The notes: generated by a model not told the origin, from the letters alone. Positions 33,741 through 42,706 are shown, counted from the first letter of the stretch. The stretch: 64,000 bases of DNA from JANYGA01 sp031420415 (GCA_031420415.1 JANOMT010000006.1:62001-126000); one strand, 5' to 3'. Numbers and translations are program-made.

Positions 33741-34499
33741 CTACGGTGCCTTGCCTGCGCTCTGGATAGCATGTGGCGTGTCGACACGGATCGTGCGCGC
33801 GTATGTGATGGTTACCGGGTCTTTCCCAGACCGATTCGATACGTTGCCGGTGATGGTGACCGTGGTGTCGAGCGAGAGTAGGAACGCCGTATCCAGATCG
33901 TAATACGCAGTGCCGCGCATGGCGATCGTTCCCACGAGCGTGAGGCCCGGGCGATCGGGGAGGCCGCCCTTCATCGGACCCGCCGATTCGAACCGAACGC
34001 CGATCGCTCGACGCGGACCGACGGTCGCGTCACCGATATGTTGGAGATATCCGTGCAACGACGAACCGGTAAATGGAGAGGGAAAATCAAAGGGAAGCGG
34101 GCCTTTGAGGTGTTGCAGATCGCCGAGCGTCGCGCGATCGAGTTGCGCCGAAAACGGTTGGTTGAGCACGGTCAGGTAGTCGGGGTCGTGATCGGCGTAG
34201 TCGAGCGTTTCGCCCGAGGGCATCACGTCGGCGACGTATTCGCCCGTCGCTTCGCTCTGAGCCGTGCCATCGCTGCGCGTGTACGCGACGTGTGCTTTAA
34301 AGCGCATCGTCTTACCGTGGCGGGAGACGCGCAGACTCTGCGTTCCGCTGTACGAGACCTCGCTACGGATATCGCCTGCGCCGATCGCAAAGCTATCCTT
34401 ACCGGAGACGACGTAGGTTTGCTCCGCGGCGAGCGCTACATGAGGAAGCGAGACGAGGATCATCGTCAAGAGCGAGGCGACGAGCGGCGCGCGGTTCAT
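33741..34499 (-). CDS. Secreted protein of unknown function upstream of the sigma factor
   Basis: 252 residues. Sec signal peptide (APLVASLLTMILVSLPHVALA, residues 4-24), then a beta-rich mature part with repeated strand-like segments (YVVSGKDSFAIGAG, SLRVSRHGKTMRFKAHVAYTRSDG, AMRGTAYYDLDTAFLLSLDTTVTITGNV). No cysteines and no family recognised. It lies 50 bases upstream of the sigma gene on the same strand, so it may be in the same transcript, as a target or as an envelope partner of the sigma pathway. Confidence 0.75.
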   Translation of the reverse strand: MNRAPLVASLLTMILVSLPHVALAAEQTYVVSGKDSFAIGAGDIRSEVSYSGTQSLRVSRHGKTMRFKAHVAYTRSDGTAQSEATGEYVADVMPSGETLDYADHDPDYLTVLNQPFSAQLDRATLGDLQHLKGPLPFDFPSPFTGSSLHGYLQHIGDATVGPRRAIGVRFESAGPMKGGLPDRPGLTLVGTIAMRGTAYYDLDTAFLLSLDTTVTITGNVSNRSGKDPVTITYARTIRVDTPHAIQSAGKAP

Positions 34500-34595
34500 G
34501 GTGACGGAACGATTCGCTTTCGACTGGTTATTTTGCAAGTAATGCGGCCGTGCGACAGGGTGTTTGGCGCGATTCAGCGGATGTAGCGGTCGTCC

Positions 34596-35885
34596 ATGCT
34601 GTTTCTGCGCGCCATCGTGCTCGCCGTCGTGTTGACGCTCGTAAGTGATGGTATCTCCGGCGCGCGTGCTGCTGAAACGCAGATGCTCTCGGCGAAGCTC
34701 GAGCAGATCTATTTGACGGCCTTCGACGAGGCACTCAACCGCCACGCGAGCCGTCAACGCGACGGAACCACCTACGTTTCGACGGGCGACATCGAGGCGG
34801 AATGGTTGCGCGATGCGAGCGCCGTGATGGAGCCCTACATCGGCGAGGCGGCGGACGATCAACGCGTGGCCGAGGCGCTTCGCGGCGTGGTCGCGCGCGA
34901 GGCGCGCTACATCCTCATCGACCCGTACGCGAACGCGTTCTCCTCGGATTACAAGGTGGTCGAACGAAAATTCGAAGTCGACTCGCTCCTCTACCCGATT
35001 TGGTTTGCCGAAAAATACTGGCGTGTCACCGGTGATCGGTCGATCTTTACGCCCGAAGTGAATCGCGCGTTCGAACGCGTCCTCGCGACGTTTCGCGACG
35101 AACAGCATCACGACCGCCGGTCGCATTATCGGCACCCCGATCTCGTCAACAGCGGTAAGGGCAGCCCGGTGCGCGATACGGGAATGATTTGGACCGGCTT
35201 CCGCGCCTCAGACGACCCCGCGCGCTACCAATACAATATTCCCGATAATATGTTCGCCGTGGTCGTACTCCGACGTTTGGCCGCAATCGAAACCAAGGTC
35301 TATCACAATCGCAAGGACGCGGCCAACGCTTGGGGGCTCGCGAAACAGATCGATCACGGGATCCGGCGCTTCGGTACCTCGCATGTCAACGGACTCGGCG
35401 ATATTTTCGCCTATGAAGTCGACGGCTACGGCCATGCAAACCTGATGGACGATGCGAATATTCCGTCGTTGCTTTCGATTCCATATCTCGGATACCGTCG
35501 CGCCGACGACCCCGTGTACCGCACGACACGGCGTTTCGTGCTCTCGAATCGCAATCCGTATTTTTTCGATGGAAAATATGCGAGTGGCGTGGGGAGTCCG
35601 CACACGCCGCACGGGTACGTTTGGCCACTCTCGCTCATCGTTCAAGCGCTCACGTCGGGCGATCCGGCGGAGATCCGGCGCACGATGGGCTTCATCGCAG
35701 CCTCCGATGTGGGCGATCATCGACTGCACGAATCTTTCAATGCGAATTGGCCCGAGGCGTTCACGCGCGACGACTTTGCGTGGCCGAACGCCCTCTACGG
35801 CGAACTGGTCAAACGCCAACGCTCGTCCGCTTCGACCGCCGCTGCGACCGCCGCCGCGCCGGCCGCTTCGATTGGAGCGAAATAG
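34596..35885 (+). CDS. GH125 family exo-alpha-1,6-mannosidase, secreted
   Basis: 429 residues with a Sec signal peptide (residues 1-25, ending GARAAET). The (alpha/alpha)6-barrel family 125 blocks are clear: TGDIEAEWLRDASAVMEPYI, KFEVDSLLYPIWFAEKYW, GMIWTGFRASDDPARYQYNIPDNMFAVV, MDDANIPSLLSIPYLGY and the C-terminal GVGSPHTPHGYVWPLSLIVQA. It trims alpha-1,6-linked mannose without metal. The C-terminal 20 residues are Ala/Ser-rich and dispensable-looking. Divergent from the sigma-factor operon (96-base gap) and convergent with the amino-acid transporter. Confidence 0.9.
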   Translation: MLFLRAIVLAVVLTLVSDGISGARAAETQMLSAKLEQIYLTAFDEALNRHASRQRDGTTYVSTGDIEAEWLRDASAVMEPYIGEAADDQRVAEALRGVVAREARYILIDPYANAFSSDYKVVERKFEVDSLLYPIWFAEKYWRVTGDRSIFTPEVNRAFERVLATFRDEQHHDRRSHYRHPDLVNSGKGSPVRDTGMIWTGFRASDDPARYQYNIPDNMFAVVVLRRLAAIETKVYHNRKDAANAWGLAKQIDHGIRRFGTSHVNGLGDIFAYEVDGYGHANLMDDANIPSLLSIPYLGYRRADDPVYRTTRRFVLSNRNPYFFDGKYASGVGSPHTPHGYVWPLSLIVQALTSGDPAEIRRTMGFIAASDVGDHRLHESFNANWPEAFTRDDFAWPNALYGELVKRQRSSASTAAATAAAPAASIGAK

Positions 35886-35916
35886 CGGTCGGAAGTCGTG
35901 CGTTCGATCGGCTCGG

Positions 35917-36645
35917 CTAAAGCACTTTTGAGAGAAAGGCTTTCGTGCGCTCTGCTTGTGGCGCATCGAAGATCGCTTGCGGCGGCCCTTCCTCAACGAT
36001 GAGGCCGCCATCCATGAAGACGACGTGCGTGCCGACTTCGCGCGCGAACCCCATCTCGTGCGTCACGCAGATCATCGTCGTGTGTTCGGTTGCGAGGGCC
36101 TTCATGACGGCGAGCACTTCGCCTGTGATCTCGGGATCGAGGGCGCTCGTCGCCTCATCGAAGAGCATCACCTTGGGTTCCATCGCGAGCGCCCGCGCGA
36201 TCGCGACGCGTTGCTGCTGGCCGCCCGAAAGTTGCGCGGGGTAGCTCTGCGCTTTTTCACGCAGGCCGACTTTTTCGAGTAACGCGAGCGCGACGGTATT
36301 CGCGGCATCGGCGGAGAGACCGCGCACCTTTCGTGGCGCGAGCGTCACGTTCTCGAGTGCGGTCATGTGTGGGAAGAGATTGAACTGCTGGAAGACCATG
36401 CCCACGCGTCTGCGCAGATCGACGTCTTTGACGGCAGGATCGATGACCGAGAGCCCATCGATCACGACGTCGCCCGCGTCGATCGTCACGAGACGATTGA
36501 TGCAGCGTAATACCGTCGATTTGCCGCTCCCCGACGGGCCGATGATGCAGCACACTTCGCCCGGGTCGACCGCGAGATTGATATCTTTGAGGACGACGTT
36601 GGTTCCGAAGGCTTTGCGCACTCCGGACATCGCGAGCATCGGCAT
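35917..36645 (-). CDS. Polar amino-acid ABC transporter ATPase (GlnQ/HisP type)
   Basis: 242 residues. Walker A GPSGSGKST (near residue 37), Q-loop FQQFNLFPHMTALENV, signature LSGGQQQRVAIARAL, Walker B VMLFDEATSALDP and switch CVTHEMGFAREV. The FPHMTALENVTLAP and ATEHTTMICVTHEMGFAREVG patterns mark the glutamine/histidine/general polar amino-acid subfamily. Last gene of a four-gene importer operon. Confidence 0.96.
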   Translation of the reverse strand: MPMLAMSGVRKAFGTNVVLKDINLAVDPGEVCCIIGPSGSGKSTVLRCINRLVTIDAGDVVIDGLSVIDPAVKDVDLRRRVGMVFQQFNLFPHMTALENVTLAPRKVRGLSADAANTVALALLEKVGLREKAQSYPAQLSGGQQQRVAIARALAMEPKVMLFDEATSALDPEITGEVLAVMKALATEHTTMICVTHEMGFAREVGTHVVFMDGGLIVEEGPPQAIFDAPQAERTKAFLSKVL

Positions 36646-36675
36646 AAGCTACAAACTCCTAGATGCGCTCGCGGC

Positions 36676-37314
36676 TCACGTGAGCCGCTTTTCGAGGCGC
36701 TGCGAGGCGAGCGAGATCGGATAGTTCACCGCGAAATATGCGACGAGCACCGTGAGGTAAACGGGTAAGGCGATATCGTTGTCACGTTCGACGTTTTGAT
36801 GCGCCGTCTGCAAGAGATCCGTCACGTTGATGAGCGAAGAAAGCGAGCTCGATTCGACGATGAGCGCGAAGAGACCGACGAACGGCGGCAACATGCGGCG
36901 CAGGGCTTGCGGGATCACGACGAGAGCGAGAATGTGGACGCGCGAGAGGCCGAGCGCGCTTGCGGCCTCGGTCTGACCGCCGGAGATCGAGACGATCGCA
37001 CCGCGCACGATCTCGCTCCCGAGCGCGCCCGCATAGAGGCAGAGCGCGGCGATGGCCGCGACATTTTGATTCGTCTTGAGTCCGAGTTGCGGCAGCCCGA
37101 AGAAGATGAAGTACATCAGCACGAGGAGCGGAATGCCGCGGAAGAACTCGATGACGGCAAGGATCGGAAGATCGATCGCGCGCGGGACTTGCGAGCGAAC
37201 GATACCGAGCACGAATCCGATGGCGACCGCGAGGATCATCGCGGCAATCGAGACGAGGAACGTCGTTCCGAGACCGCGCGCGAGCGATGGGAGCGCGTGG
37301 AGATAGCTCGTCAT
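36676..37314 (-). CDS. Polar amino-acid ABC transporter permease (second)
   Basis: 212 residues with about five membrane helices. The family EAA loop is visible as QTEAASALGLSRVHILALVVIPQALRRMLPPF, and the N-terminal ARGLGTTFLVSIAAMILAVAIG is typical of the HisM/HisQ type. ATG 37314 is 7 bases past the stop of the other permease. It forms the membrane heterodimer with that protein. Confidence 0.93.
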   Translation of the reverse strand: MTSYLHALPSLARGLGTTFLVSIAAMILAVAIGFVLGIVRSQVPRAIDLPILAVIEFFRGIPLLVLMYFIFFGLPQLGLKTNQNVAAIAALCLYAGALGSEIVRGAIVSISGGQTEAASALGLSRVHILALVVIPQALRRMLPPFVGLFALIVESSSLSSLINVTDLLQTAHQNVERDNDIALPVYLTVLVAYFAVNYPISLASQRLEKRLT

Positions 37315-37321
37315 CGCGGCA

Positions 37322-38005
37322 TCAGCGTGCGAGCGCGAACTTACGCTCGAGCGCGCGAAAGAGCGCACCGAGGAGCGCGACACAGATGACGTAGACCACA
37401 CCGACGGTGAGAAAAAGTTCGGCGCTCACGAGGATCGTCGCGATGATGTCGTTGGCTTCGCCGAAGATATCGAGCACGCCGATCGACGCAACGAGCGTCG
37501 TGTTCTTGAAGAGCGAGATGACGTTGTTGCCGAGCGCGGGCAGGCTGATGCGCACGGCCTGCGGCACGAGCACGCTGCGCAGTTCGTCGATACGCGAGAG
37601 CCCGAGGGCTTGAGCGGCTTCACGCTGACCCGCGGGCACGGCGCCAAGACCCGCGCGTAAGATTTCGATGTTGATCGCGCCCTGATGCAAGACGAGCCCG
37701 AGCGTCGCTGCGACGATCGAGGGTAGGATCAGGTGCGGCCCGATGCCCGGAATCTTGGGGATCGCGAAGGCGAGAAAGTAGATCTGCACGAGTGGCGGTG
37801 TATTGCGGAAAAATTCGGTGAACGCGGTTGCGGCGACGCGTGCCGCGCGCGACGTCGAGATGCGCATCGCGGCGCCGATCACGCCGACGGCGAGCGCTCC
37901 GATAACGCCGAAGAACGCGATCTCGAGCGTCAGAACGAAGCCGTGCGCGAGCTGCGGGGCAGCATCGCGCACGATCGAGAAGTTCAGGCCCGTTGCGAGA
38001 ACGAT
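37322..38005 (-). CDS. Polar amino-acid ABC transporter permease (first)
   Basis: About 227 residues from the tentative start. EAA loop QREAAQALGLSRIDELRSVLVPQAVRISLPAL; RNTPPLVQIYFLAF typical of the subfamily. The family N-terminus NFSIVRDAAPQLAHGFVLTL is coded from 37984, upstream of the first canonical codon in frame (GTG 37972). Between the solute-binding-protein stop and that GTG there is no ATG, GTG or TTG. ATC at 38005 follows GAGGG by 8 bases; CTG at 37987 is the other option. Confidence 0.9.
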   Translation of the reverse strand: MVLATGLNFSIVRDAAPQLAHGFVLTLEIAFFGVIGALAVGVIGAAMRISTSRAARVAATAFTEFFRNTPPLVQIYFLAFAIPKIPGIGPHLILPSIVAATLGLVLHQGAINIEILRAGLGAVPAGQREAAQALGLSRIDELRSVLVPQAVRISLPALGNNVISLFKNTTLVASIGVLDIFGEANDIIATILVSAELFLTVGVVYVICVALLGALFRALERKFALAR

Positions 38006-38020
38006 GGTGCGTGCCCTCGA

Positions 38021-38830
38021 TTAGGGCATGAACCGCGTCGCGTTGTTGTACAGCCATTTGTGATATTCACGTGCGAGGACGCCGTTTTTCGCAAACTTCG
38101 CAATTTCTTTGGAGATGAACGCGCACGGCGTCGCATCGCCCTTGCGGCACGCGGCCGCGATCGGAAAATCGTCGTGCGAGGCTCCGACGGCCTTATATTG
38201 CGGTTTCTGCGCCGTCAGGCCGACTAAGAGCGCCGTATCTTGAATGAACGCATCCGCGCGACCCTGATCGACGGCATCGAGGGCTTCGCTCGTTTGCGTG
38301 AGCTTGAGTAAATTCGCCTCGGGTACGAGCTTCGATATCCCGGCTTCGCCCGTGGAGCCCGGCACGACCACGACCGTCTTGCCTTTGAGATCGGCGATTT
38401 CGTTAATCGTCGAATTGTTACGTTTGACGAGAATCTGCCAGCCCGACTTCATGTAGGGCGCCGAGAAATCGATGACTTCCTTACGCTTGTCCGTCACGGT
38501 CACGGTCGAAAAGAGAAAATCGACTTTGTTCGTGTTGAGGAATTGGAAACGATTGGCGGAGACGACGGGCACGAATTCAATCGCGTCGGCCTTGCCCAAG
38601 AGATCTTTTGCGATGTCGTGCAAGAGATCGATCTCGAGGCCGACGTGATTTTCGCCATCGAGGAAACCGAATGGCGGATAATCGGCCTTCACGCCGACGA
38701 TCATCTTGCCCCGAGCTTTGATCGCGGCGAGGGTATCCTCAGCTGAGGCTGGGCTCGGTGCGTAGAGCACCGATGCGATAACGGCCACCACGGCCGCGGC
38801 GACAATCCGGAAACGAAGGGTGAGATACAT
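38021..38830 (-). CDS. Polar amino-acid ABC transporter solute-binding protein
   Basis: 269 residues, family-3 periplasmic binding protein. Signal peptide with core VAAAVVAVIASVLYAPSPASA; mature domain begins DTLAAIKARGKMIVGVKADYPPFGFLD, then VGLEIDLLHDIAKDL, FLFSTVTVTDKRKEVIDFSAPYMKSG and VVVPGSTGEAGI. It captures an amino acid for the permease/ATPase encoded downstream. First gene of the operon. Confidence 0.94.
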   Translation of the reverse strand: MYLTLRFRIVAAAVVAVIASVLYAPSPASAEDTLAAIKARGKMIVGVKADYPPFGFLDGENHVGLEIDLLHDIAKDLLGKADAIEFVPVVSANRFQFLNTNKVDFLFSTVTVTDKRKEVIDFSAPYMKSGWQILVKRNNSTINEIADLKGKTVVVVPGSTGEAGISKLVPEANLLKLTQTSEALDAVDQGRADAFIQDTALLVGLTAQKPQYKAVGASHDDFPIAAACRKGDATPCAFISKEIAKFAKNGVLAREYHKWLYNNATRFMP

Positions 38831-38927
38831 AGCAAACGCTCACAAGCCTTAAGGGAGTGATCTCAAAACCACGTTACGGCGCAGAGACCGGTTCCCCTCG
38901 AACGAGCGACACGGAGAACGTCTGCTC

Positions 38928-39245
38928 TTAAGCGACCGGCAACGAACGCCAACCGGGGTCTTTTGCGAAAAATCGTAAGGTAGCGGTTCCCGTGCAGAAA
39001 ACGACGGCGTCGGGTCGGTGGTAGATCCGCCCATCGATATCGACGACAAATCGGCCCGCCATAAAGGCGCCGAGATTCGAGCGAATACTCCGATCGCGTT
39101 TATCTTGCGGGGCGCGCGAACCGAGGGAATGCGCGATCGCGAGAGCGAGAAGGCGGTCGACGCGCAGCGGCGTTCCAAGCGCGAAAACACTGCTTGCCGT
39201 TGCAGCGATCGTGGCGACGTCGATCGGGATGGGCACGCGGATCAC
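38928..39245 (-). CDS. Hypothetical protein
   Basis: 105 residues from a GTG start. It looks protein-like (VPIPIDVATIAATASSVFALG at the start, then GAFMAGRFVVDIDGRIYHRPDAVVFCTGTATLRFF), with a bias to GTG/GTC/GCG codons like its neighbours, but matches no family I know. It lies between the amino-acid-binding-protein gene and the divergent membrane protein gene. The opposite strand is also open here, so it may not be real. Confidence 0.4.
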   Translation of the reverse strand: MIRVPIPIDVATIAATASSVFALGTPLRVDRLLALAIAHSLGSRAPQDKRDRSIRSNLGAFMAGRFVVDIDGRIYHRPDAVVFCTGTATLRFFAKDPGWRSLPVA

Positions 39246-39320
39246 GCGGGCGATTTTCGCGACGTGCCTTTCGGGTTCATCTCGCAGTATGCGCGCTTCG
39301 CAGCGCGAACGGATTGTGTG

Positions 39321-40157
39321 ATGTCCGATCCTTCACCACGCCGTACGCGCCCGCCATCGACGCCGCCGCCTGGCGGATTACCGCTCATTCCGATTCTGAT
39401 CGCCGTCGTCGTGCTCGGGTTCGTGATCGGGGCGGGACTCTCGCTCGTCGGGAAGCGCGTGCCCACACAAACCGTCGTCGTCCACGCGACCGCAACCGCA
39501 ACCGCAACGGTGACGGAGTCGCCCACGACGCCGGCTCCGACCGAGCCACCCGCATCGCTCGCTCCGGCCGCTCCGAGATCCCCGGAGCCGACCGACGCGC
39601 CGACCGACGTTCCGTCGGCAACGCCCGCGCCGCCGAAAGCATCGCACGTGCCCGCAGCCGACGCATCGCCGCGAGCGACACCGCGAGCGACACCGCGCGC
39701 GACGGCGCGTGCGCGCGTGGCTTCCGTCGCGCCTTCCCCGGACTCGCCCGCCACGGCAGTACCCGCGACCGCCGCACCCGCGCGCGTTCCGAGCCGGGTC
39801 GTGGCCGTAACCGCTCCGCCGCAACTCGAGGCTCCCGCCTCGAGTGACGATACCGACTCGGAGTTTGCAAAGCTCGCGACCGGCGTCGTGCGCCAATACA
39901 TCGCCGCAGTCGCGCGTGGCGACGATGCGACGGCGCGCGCCGCGTTCGGTTCCGATGCGCCGGCATCGCTTGCGGAGGCGGGTATCGTCAACGCTTCGAC
40001 GCGTATCCAACACATCGAAGCGCGCAGTGCCGGCGATAACGTGACCGTCAACGTCGATCTGCGAACCGCGACCGGGCTCTATTTCGGCCAGTATACGGTG
40101 CATCGAACGTCGTCGGGTGCGGCGCTCATCGCCAATCACGCCATCAATAAGCTTTAG
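39321..40157 (+). CDS. Membrane-anchored Pro/Ala/Thr-rich protein with C-terminal NTF2-like part
   Basis: 278 residues. A short cytoplasmic start (SDPSPRRTRPPSTPPPGGL), one membrane helix (PLIPILIAVVVLGFVIGAGLSLVG, near residues 21-44), a roughly 140-residue Pro/Ala/Thr-rich spacer with ATPRATPRAT repeats, then a folded domain of about 90 residues (FAKLATGVVRQYIAAVARGDDATARAAFGS... GLYFGQYTVHRT) that resembles small SnoaL/NTF2-like or lumazine-binding domains. The longer open frame upstream to 39018 reads as shadow sequence. 14 bases upstream of acsA. Confidence 0.75.
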   Translation: MSDPSPRRTRPPSTPPPGGLPLIPILIAVVVLGFVIGAGLSLVGKRVPTQTVVVHATATATATVTESPTTPAPTEPPASLAPAAPRSPEPTDAPTDVPSATPAPPKASHVPAADASPRATPRATPRATARARVASVAPSPDSPATAVPATAAPARVPSRVVAVTAPPQLEAPASSDDTDSEFAKLATGVVRQYIAAVARGDDATARAAFGSDAPASLAEAGIVNASTRIQHIEARSAGDNVTVNVDLRTATGLYFGQYTVHRTSSGAALIANHAINKL

Positions 40158-40171
40158 GAGCAAAACAATAC

Positions 40172-42064
40172 GTGAACGACCGCACGCCGATCGATAGCCT
40201 GCTCGCGACGGGCGAGCGCATCGCGCCGCCCGCAAGCGTGGCCGCCTGGGCTCCGATTCCCGATCAAGACGCGTGGAATGCGAAGGCGCTGGAAGATCCG
40301 CTCGCGTTTTGGGCCGCTTGCGCGACACGGATCGTGTGGGAGAAATTACCCGACCGCACGCTCGATGGTGAGATCGGTGCGACGACGTGGTACCCCGGCG
40401 GAACGCTCAACGCGACGGTCTCGTGTCTCGATCGCCACGCGCACGCGAATTCGAGTGCCGTCGCGTATCGATATCTTCGCGAAGATGGGCTCGAGACGCG
40501 CGTGACGTATGTCGAGCTGCTCGCAGCGACGAACCGACTGGCAAACGCGCTTCGCGCAGATGGCGTCGTTTCGGGCGATCGCGTGTGTATCTACATGCCG
40601 CTCTCCGTTGAGGGCATCGTTGCGATGCTCGCGTGTGCGCGTATCGGCGCGATCCATAGCGTCATCTACGCGGGGCTCGGTGCGACGGCGCTGCGCGATC
40701 GGATCGAAGATGCCGGAGCGAAGGTGGTCATCGGTGCCGATCTCACGCATCGCCGCGGGAAGATGGTCGACTTACTCGGCATCCTCGATGACGCCGTCGC
40801 GAATCTGCCGAGCGTGCGGCGCGTCGTCGTTTGGCGGCGCGGCACGCCACTCAAGCGCATCGATCCGCGCGTGCGCGACTACGACGCGTACGTTGCGGGG
40901 CAGAGCGACGCGTGTGCGCCCGAGATCGTCGCATCCGATCATCCGCTCTTCATCCTCTACACGAGTGGCACGACGGGGAAGCCCAAGGGCGTCGTGATGA
41001 CGCATGGCGGCTACCTCTCGGGCGCCACGGCGATGCTCGCCGATACGACCGGCATCACGCCGCACGACGTGTACTGGTGCACGAGCGACATCGGTTGGAT
41101 CGTCGGGCACTCGCTCATCGTTTACGGCGCGCTCGCCAACGGCTTGATGAATATCATCCGCGAGGGCTCGCCCGATTATCCGACGACGGCCGCGGTCTAC
41201 GAAACGATCGCGACGCATAAGATCACCAAGCTCTACACCGCGCCGACGCTCGCCCGCATGCTGATGCGCTTCGGCGACGAGTTGCCTGCGCGCTTCGACC
41301 TTTCGTCGTTGGACGAGATCCTCTGCGCGGGCGAACCGCTCAATCCGGAAGCATGGCGCTTCTTGCACGACGTCGTCGGGCGTGGTCACGCGGCCGTCTG
41401 CAACCAATGGTGGCAGACCGAACTCGCGAGCCCTGCGATCGGCTTCTTGCCCACTTCGGAGATCCGTCCCGATCGTAGCGGTAAACCATTCGGTCCGTTA
41501 GTGTTTTCGATTCGCGATGAGGCGGGTCGACCGGTCGAACCCGGCACGGGCGGATTGCTCGTCCTCGAAACACCGGTTCCATACATGTTCGCTGACGTGT
41601 GGAACGATCGCGCGAAATATCGCTCCTACTTCGATATGATTCCCGGTTGCTACACCGCAGGCGATGTCGCGACGATCGATGCCGACGGCAGCATCCTCGT
41701 GCTCGGTCGGGCCGACGACGTGCTCAGCGTGGCGGGCCATCGTATCGCGACGGCCGACGTCGAAAGCGCGCTCGTCTCACACCCCGCGTGCGGGGAAGCG
41801 GGCGTCGTCGGCAAACCAGATGCCATCAAAGGCGAAGTCATCAAGGCTTTCGTCGTCTTACGCATGGGTCACGTTGCGAGCGCCGAGCTCGAACGTGGGC
41901 TCACCGAGCACGTCCGATATCATCTCGGGCCGATCGGCACGCCGGCAGAGATCGAATTCGTTCTCAAACTTCCGAAAACGCGGAGTGGGAAGATCATGCG
42001 ACGTTTGCTCAAGGCGCAAGAAGCTGGATTGTCGCTCGGCGACACGACGACGCTCGAAGACTAA
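40172..42064 (+). CDS. acsA: Acetyl-coenzyme A synthetase
   Basis: 630 residues. Converts acetate, ATP and CoA to acetyl-CoA. AMP-binding motif LYTSGTTGKPKGVVMTHGGY, NQWWQTELASPAI (the W typical of acetyl-CoA synthetase that limits the acyl pocket), YTAGDVATIDADGSILVLGRADDVLSVAGHRI, and the acetylation-site lysine 607 in KTRSGKIMRRLL. GTG start with TAGGAG about 11 bases ahead. The domains and length are those of the AMP-forming enzyme. Confidence 0.95.
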   Translation: MNDRTPIDSLLATGERIAPPASVAAWAPIPDQDAWNAKALEDPLAFWAACATRIVWEKLPDRTLDGEIGATTWYPGGTLNATVSCLDRHAHANSSAVAYRYLREDGLETRVTYVELLAATNRLANALRADGVVSGDRVCIYMPLSVEGIVAMLACARIGAIHSVIYAGLGATALRDRIEDAGAKVVIGADLTHRRGKMVDLLGILDDAVANLPSVRRVVVWRRGTPLKRIDPRVRDYDAYVAGQSDACAPEIVASDHPLFILYTSGTTGKPKGVVMTHGGYLSGATAMLADTTGITPHDVYWCTSDIGWIVGHSLIVYGALANGLMNIIREGSPDYPTTAAVYETIATHKITKLYTAPTLARMLMRFGDELPARFDLSSLDEILCAGEPLNPEAWRFLHDVVGRGHAAVCNQWWQTELASPAIGFLPTSEIRPDRSGKPFGPLVFSIRDEAGRPVEPGTGGLLVLETPVPYMFADVWNDRAKYRSYFDMIPGCYTAGDVATIDADGSILVLGRADDVLSVAGHRIATADVESALVSHPACGEAGVVGKPDAIKGEVIKAFVVLRMGHVASAELERGLTEHVRYHLGPIGTPAEIEFVLKLPKTRSGKIMRRLLKAQEAGLSLGDTTTLED

Positions 42065-42084
42065 GTGAGGGAGACCGAAGCAAC

Positions 42085-42651
42085 ATGAAAATGAAGTCGA
42101 TTATGATGGCCGCGGCCGCATGCGTGCTCGTCGCAGGCGCCGTTCCGACCGGCGTGCACGCAGCCGATCGTACTCCGACGTACGCAGCGTACATCGTCGA
42201 TCCGTCGGGTAAAGAGATGGGCACCGCGACGTTCGTCGCGATCGATACGGGTGGCGTACTCGTGCGTATCGATACCGTCGGCCTGACGCCGGGCAAACAT
42301 GGGATGCATATTCACGAGACCGGGTCGTGCAACGCACTCGTCGACACGACGGGTAAATCGACGGCCTTCGGTGCGGCGGGCGGCCACTTCGATCCGCAAG
42401 GAACCACGCATCATGCCGGACCGGCGGGCGTCGGTCACTCGGGCGACTTGCCGAACATCACTGCGAGCGATACGGGCCATGCGCGCACGACATTCTTCAC
42501 CGATCGTCTGAGCTTGAGAGAAGGCCCGACGAGCATCCTCGGTCGCGCGATCATCATCCACGCAAACGAAGATAACTACACGGACGAACCCGTCAACGGC
42601 GGCTCGGGCGCTCGCGTCGAGTGCGGCGAGATCGGGCCACTGCGCTCGTAA
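42085..42651 (+). CDS. sodC: Copper/zinc superoxide dismutase, exported
   Basis: 188 residues. Signal peptide (SIMMAAAACVLVAGAVPTGVHA). Metal-binding histidines in GKHGMHIHETGSC, GGHFDP, and a late IIIHANEDNY; the disulfide cysteines are GSCNAL and RVECGEIG. It detoxifies superoxide outside the cytoplasm. It follows acsA by 20 bases and may be co-transcribed. A second, Fe/Mn-type, superoxide dismutase is encoded at 56683. Confidence 0.95.
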   Translation: MKMKSIMMAAAACVLVAGAVPTGVHAADRTPTYAAYIVDPSGKEMGTATFVAIDTGGVLVRIDTVGLTPGKHGMHIHETGSCNALVDTTGKSTAFGAAGGHFDPQGTTHHAGPAGVGHSGDLPNITASDTGHARTTFFTDRLSLREGPTSILGRAIIIHANEDNYTDEPVNGGSGARVECGEIGPLRS

Positions 42652-42663
42652 TTGCAACACGTT

Positions 42664-42687
42664 GGTGCGCCGAGTGTGCGGCGCGCC
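42664..42687. terminator. Hairpin between convergent sodC and livF
   Basis: GGTGCGCCG (42664-42672), loop AGTGTG, CGGCGCGCC (42679-42687): a 9-bp stem with one G-T wobble, in the 55-base gap between two convergent genes. No T-run follows on either strand, so it may act with Rho or only as a 3'-end stabiliser. Confidence 0.4.
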
Positions 42688-42706
42688 ACGGTACGACGGT
42701 GGGGAA

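Noticed and set aside
39018..39320. Upstream extension of the Pro/Ala-rich membrane protein
   Set aside because: The extra 101 codons are charged, repeat-free shadow sequence, and the membrane anchor normally lies near the N-terminus; ATG 39321 is better.
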